From an uncultured Haloferula sp. (GTDB taxonomy: Bacteria; Verrucomicrobiota; Verrucomicrobiae; Verrucomicrobiales; Akkermansiaceae): 10,680 nucleotides of DNA. The notes under the pieces are model-generated. The model was given only the letters and a program-made list of their open reading frames with translations. It was not told the DNA's origin and did not search any database. Below are positions 8,037 through 10,680 of the stretch, one piece after another; the first letter of the stretch is position 1; every line of letters starts with the position of its first letter. The stretch is taken from positions 1-10,680 of the forward strand of contig CAMPGU010000132.1 of assembly GCA_946885645.1 (NCBI GenBank), in the 5' to 3' direction. The translations under genes were made by a program, and so were the position numbers.

Positions 8037-10680
8037 ATGAACACGAGCGAAGCAAGACAGCAGATCGGCCGGCGGCTGGCGGCGGTGCGATCGGGCATCC
8101 GCCGCGCGCAGTGGAAACGTGGCGGCCTGCTGCTGGCCACGGTCGCCCTCGGCGGACTGCTCGCCCTCATGGCCGTTGACCAGTTCTTCGGACCGCTGCC
8201 GGTGGCCGCGCGTTGGGTCATGTTCGGCGCGTGGCTCGCCGCCATCCTCGCCGCCGCGTGGGCGGGCCTGCGGCCTCTTCTGCGGAAGATCGGTCTGGTG
8301 CAAGTTGCGCGCTGGATCGAGGGCAGGCATCCGGAGATCGAGGAACGCATGAGCACCGTGCTGGAGCTCGGCGGCGGGCACGCCGGGGCTTCCCCGGAGC
8401 TTCTCGAAGCGCTGGCCCGGGCCGCGGGCGAAGACATCGGCAAGGTGGACACCCGCGCGGAGATGAAAGCGGTCCGCGCCGGGAAGCGGTGGGCAAGACC
8501 GGCGCTGGTCCTGGCCTGCATCACGGTGCTCCTCTTCGCCGTCTGGCCGCGGGAGCTCGCACGGCTCGCTGTCCGGGCGGTGGCCCCCTTCAGCACCGTC
8601 GGGAATGCCGCGGCGGCGAAATTCACCATCACCCCGGGGAACCTGGAACTCCTCGAAGGCGACGCCCTGGCCATCGAAGCCGGCTACGACGGTCCGGCGG
8701 AAAAGCTGGAGCTCGTCATGGAGATGGCGAATGGCAACAGCGTCGTCCAGCCGATGTCCCGAGAGGGCGATACCTGGCATTACCGCATGGACCCGGTGCG
8801 CGAGAGCTTCCGATACCGGGCGCGTGCAGGCCGCGGCGAGAGCGATGGATTCACGGCGACCGTTTGGCCGCTGCCGGGCATCGCGCAGCCCCGCCTGAAG
8901 CTGGAGTATCCGGAGTACGCCGGCGTGCTCCCGCTGGAGGAGCCGCTCGGGCGCGGGATTGAGGCGATCCACGGCACGCGCGCGACGCTATCCGGAGTGC
9001 TCAATACCGCCGTGGAGGCCGCGTGGCTGGAGATCGGCGGCAAGCGGGCCGCGGACGCGGTGATCGATCCCGCGGCGGACGGGGGACGCATCCGCCTTTC
9101 ATGGACGCTCGAGCAAGACGGTGGAGGGGATGCCGTGGTGTGGCTGAAACACCGGCTGGGTCGGGAAGTGGATGCGCTGCGCTTTCCGGTGCGGGTTCTG
9201 GAGGACACCCCGCCGCGCGTGCGCTGGCTGAGCCCGATGGCCCGGGAGCTGCGCGTGAGGCCGGACGAACTGCTGGGCCTCCGCTACGAGATCACCGAGG
9301 GTTTCGGCGTCGCCCTCGTCCAGATCGAGGCGAAGACTTCCGGCAAGGATCCCGTGCGGCTTCCACAAGATCTGCCGGAGAAATTCGGGAGCGCCACGAA
9401 GCCCGCGCGCTTCCGCGGGGCGGGGGAATTGGCGGTGGGTGCCTTGCTCGGGCGCTGGCCCGGCGCGGCTGAGATCCGGCTGCGGGTCCGTGCCGCCGAT
9501 GCCCGGCCTGCGGAATGGAAGGGGCCCGGCGTAGGCCATTCCGAATGGCTGTTGCTGAAAATCGACCACGCCGCCGAATCCCTGGCACGGCAGGAGATGC
9601 GCGCCGAGCACGAGGGTGCCCGCGAAACGATCGAGCAGGCGATGCGGGCGGCACGGGAGGCCCGCGAGCGGATGGACTGGCATCGCGGGGAGATGGAGCG
9701 GCAGGAACTTAGCAAGGAGGCGGTGAAGCATTTCGAGGAAGCGCGGGATCGCCTGGCGGAAGCGCGGCAGAAGCTCGAGGAACTCTCGCAGCGCATGGAG
9801 GACAGCGTGCATGCCACCAAGGCGGAGGACGTAAGGGAGGCGTCGGAGCAACTCGCGCAGGCTCGGCAGGAATTGGAAAGCGCGCCCCTGCAGGACGGCA
9901 AACAGCAGCGGGAAGAAAAGCTGGATCACGCGCGCGAGCAATCCGAGGCCGCGGTCAAAAAGCTGGAGGAAGTCCGCAATAGGATGGACCAGGACCGGCA
10001 GAAGATCGAGGAACTCGCCCGCCTCCAAGAGCTGGCCCAGCAGCAGAAGGAGCTGGCGAGGCAAGCGGAGCAGCAAGCGGGAGAACAAGCACAGGCGAAG
10101 CCGCTTCCCGAGGATTGGCAAAACCGGCAACACAACGTGGAGGAAGCCCTCCGGCAGCAATTGCGGGAGCAACCGCAGGCACGCGCCGAAGTTCTGGCGC
10201 GCCAGGCGGAGGAAGCCAGCCGGCTTTCCGACGAAGCCCGGGAGTTGAGCGAAGCCCAGAAGGCGCTGGCGCAGCAATCGCGGCAAATGCCGGCGGAAAC
10301 ACCGCCAACGCCGGATGCCGCGCAGTCGGTCCGCAGCGCCTTGGAAAAGGAGCAGGCGAAGATCGCGGCGGAAGCTGCCCGCCAACTCGCCGAGGCACAG
10401 GAAAGCCGGAGCGAAGCCGCGGACCTTCTTCCCGAGGCGGTGGCGGAAGCCAGGCAGGCGAGCGAGGCACTTTCGAAAGGCGAGGATCAGACGGCGGCCG
10501 AATCCGCCAAAGGAGCGGCGCAGGCGATGCGCGAAGCGGCCCGGCCTGAGGGCCAGCCCGAGCAAGGTCAGCCCGAGCAAGGCCAGCCCGAGCAAGGCCA
10601 GTCCGAGCAAGGCCAGTCCGAGCAGGGCCAGTCCGAGCAGGGCCAGTCCGAGCAGGGCCAGTCCGAGCAGGGCCAGTCCG
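8037..10680 (+). CDS. DUF4175-like membrane protein with long coiled coil and Gln/Glu-rich repeat tail (partial)
   Basis: The frame is open for 881 codons and runs off the right edge. Hydrophobic helices lie at about 29-47, 58-79 and 153-169. They flank a short helical cytoplasmic or periplasmic loop (RWIEGRHPEIEERMSTVLEL, 92-111) typical of DUF4175-like proteins in MoxR/BatA clusters. Residues about 190-505 are mostly beta-type, with TPPRVRWLSP (391-400) and YEITEGFGVALVQIEAK (417-433). From about 510 to 835 the protein is almost entirely helical and charged, rich in Glu, Ala, Gln, Arg and Leu with heptad-like spacing. One break at about 685-695 (AKPLPEDWQ) and a proline-rich break at about 752-759 interrupt it. 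From residue 839 it enters a five-residue repeat, GQPEQ then GQSEQ. The gene follows its neighbour after 21 bp. No enzymatic motif is seen; a structural or scaffolding role in the envelope is inferred. The DUF4175 assignment is from layout and neighbourhood and is moderately sure; that this is coding is very sure. Confidence 0.85.
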   Translation, partial: MNTSEARQQIGRRLAAVRSGIRRAQWKRGGLLLATVALGGLLALMAVDQFFGPLPVAARWVMFGAWLAAILAAAWAGLRPLLRKIGLVQVARWIEGRHPEIEERMSTVLELGGGHAGASPELLEALARAAGEDIGKVDTRAEMKAVRAGKRWARPALVLACITVLLFAVWPRELARLAVRAVAPFSTVGNAAAAKFTITPGNLELLEGDALAIEAGYDGPAEKLELVMEMANGNSVVQPMSREGDTWHYRMDPVRESFRYRARAGRGESDGFTATVWPLPGIAQPRLKLEYPEYAGVLPLEEPLGRGIEAIHGTRATLSGVLNTAVEAAWLEIGGKRAADAVIDPAADGGRIRLSWTLEQDGGGDAVVWLKHRLGREVDALRFPVRVLEDTPPRVRWLSPMARELRVRPDELLGLRYEITEGFGVALVQIEAKTSGKDPVRLPQDLPEKFGSATKPARFRGAGELAVGALLGRWPGAAEIRLRVRAADARPAEWKGPGVGHSEWLLLKIDHAAESLARQEMRAEHEGARETIEQAMRAAREARERMDWHRGEMERQELSKEAVKHFEEARDRLAEARQKLEELSQRMEDSVHATKAEDVREASEQLAQARQELESAPLQDGKQQREEKLDHAREQSEAAVKKLEEVRNRMDQDRQKIEELARLQELAQQQKELARQAEQQAGEQAQAKPLPEDWQNRQHNVEEALRQQLREQPQARAEVLARQAEEASRLSDEARELSEAQKALAQQSRQMPAETPPTPDAAQSVRSALEKEQAKIAAEAARQLAEAQESRSEAADLLPEAVAEARQASEALSKGEDQTAAESAKGAAQAMREAARPEGQPEQGQPEQGQPEQGQSEQGQSEQGQSEQGQSEQGQSEQGQS
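10551..10680 (+). repeat. In-frame 15-bp tandem repeat array, continuing beyond the window
   Basis: Eight full units plus 10 bp of a ninth, with consensus GGCCAGYCCGAGCAR and no spacers, each encoding Gly-Gln-(Pro/Ser)-Glu-Gln. Units 1-3 use CCC (Pro) and units 4 onward TCC (Ser). Units 1-4 end in CAA and units 5-8 in CAG. Unit 2 alone has GGT. Units 5-8 are identical. The unit length is a multiple of three, so gain or loss of copies preserves the reading frame. The total copy number cannot be seen because the array reaches the edge. Confidence 0.97.

Noticed and set aside
9099..10610. 503-codon minus-strand frame with a leucine-rich, membrane-like start
   Set aside because: The apparent hydrophobic N-terminus (repeated LLGLAL) is the reverse complement of the Gln/Glu repeat array, and the rest mirrors the coiled-coil codons. 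The sense frame continues uninterrupted from a good start.
10551..10680. Possible CRISPR-like direct repeats
   Set aside because: Units are 15 bp, contiguous without spacers and in frame within a coding sequence, so this is a coding tandem repeat.

Overview
The window is GC-rich, almost fully coding, and carries no RNA genes, transposons or CRISPR. It holds a complete-looking five-gene rightward cluster (the last gene cut by the right edge) and, divergent from it on the left, the 5' part of an ABC-transporter permease gene. The cluster pattern (MoxR ATPase, DUF58, BatA-type protein, large VWA protein with an amidotransferase-like fold, DUF4175-like coiled-coil protein), the PA14 domain and the base composition suggest the Planctomycetota/Verrucomicrobiota group. 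I favour Verrucomicrobiota (Luteolibacter-like), but this is inference from gene content, not from a search.

Layout. Positions 1-657 (minus): MlaE/YrbE-type permease, C-terminus off the window. Positions 658-814: short divergent intergenic region with one weak candidate promoter for the rightward cluster. Positions 815-1822: MoxR AAA+ ATPase. Positions 1849-2781: DUF58 protein with an intact MIDAS start motif. Positions 2782-5607: 941-residue membrane protein with BatA N-terminal domain, VWA-like domain, amidotransferase-like region and an embedded PA14 domain. Positions 5604-8015: 803-residue membrane VWA/amidotransferase-like protein, overlapping the previous gene by 4 bp. Positions 8037-10680: DUF4175-like protein with three predicted membrane helices near the N-terminus, a long coiled coil and a Gln/Glu-rich tandem-repeat tail that runs off the window.

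How they may work together. MoxR ATPases are known to act as chaperones for VWA/MIDAS partner proteins, and DUF58 is their usual direct neighbour. In the Bat (aerotolerance) clusters of Bacteroidetes and spirochaetes, BatA-type membrane proteins follow. Here the same start (MoxR, DUF58, BatA-type) continues into much larger proteins, with no BatB, BatC (TPR), BatD or BatE in view. Tight spacing (26 bp, 0 bp, -4 bp, 21 bp) supports one transcript. The simplest reading is a cytoplasmic ATPase plus adaptor acting on an inner-membrane assembly that exposes VWA, PA14 and coiled-coil parts to the periplasm. Its substrate is unknown.

The points most worth a second look are the PA14 domain inside a BatA/VWA protein, the 15-bp coding repeat array with an ordered variant gradient, and the loss of obvious catalytic residues in the two amidotransferase-like regions.
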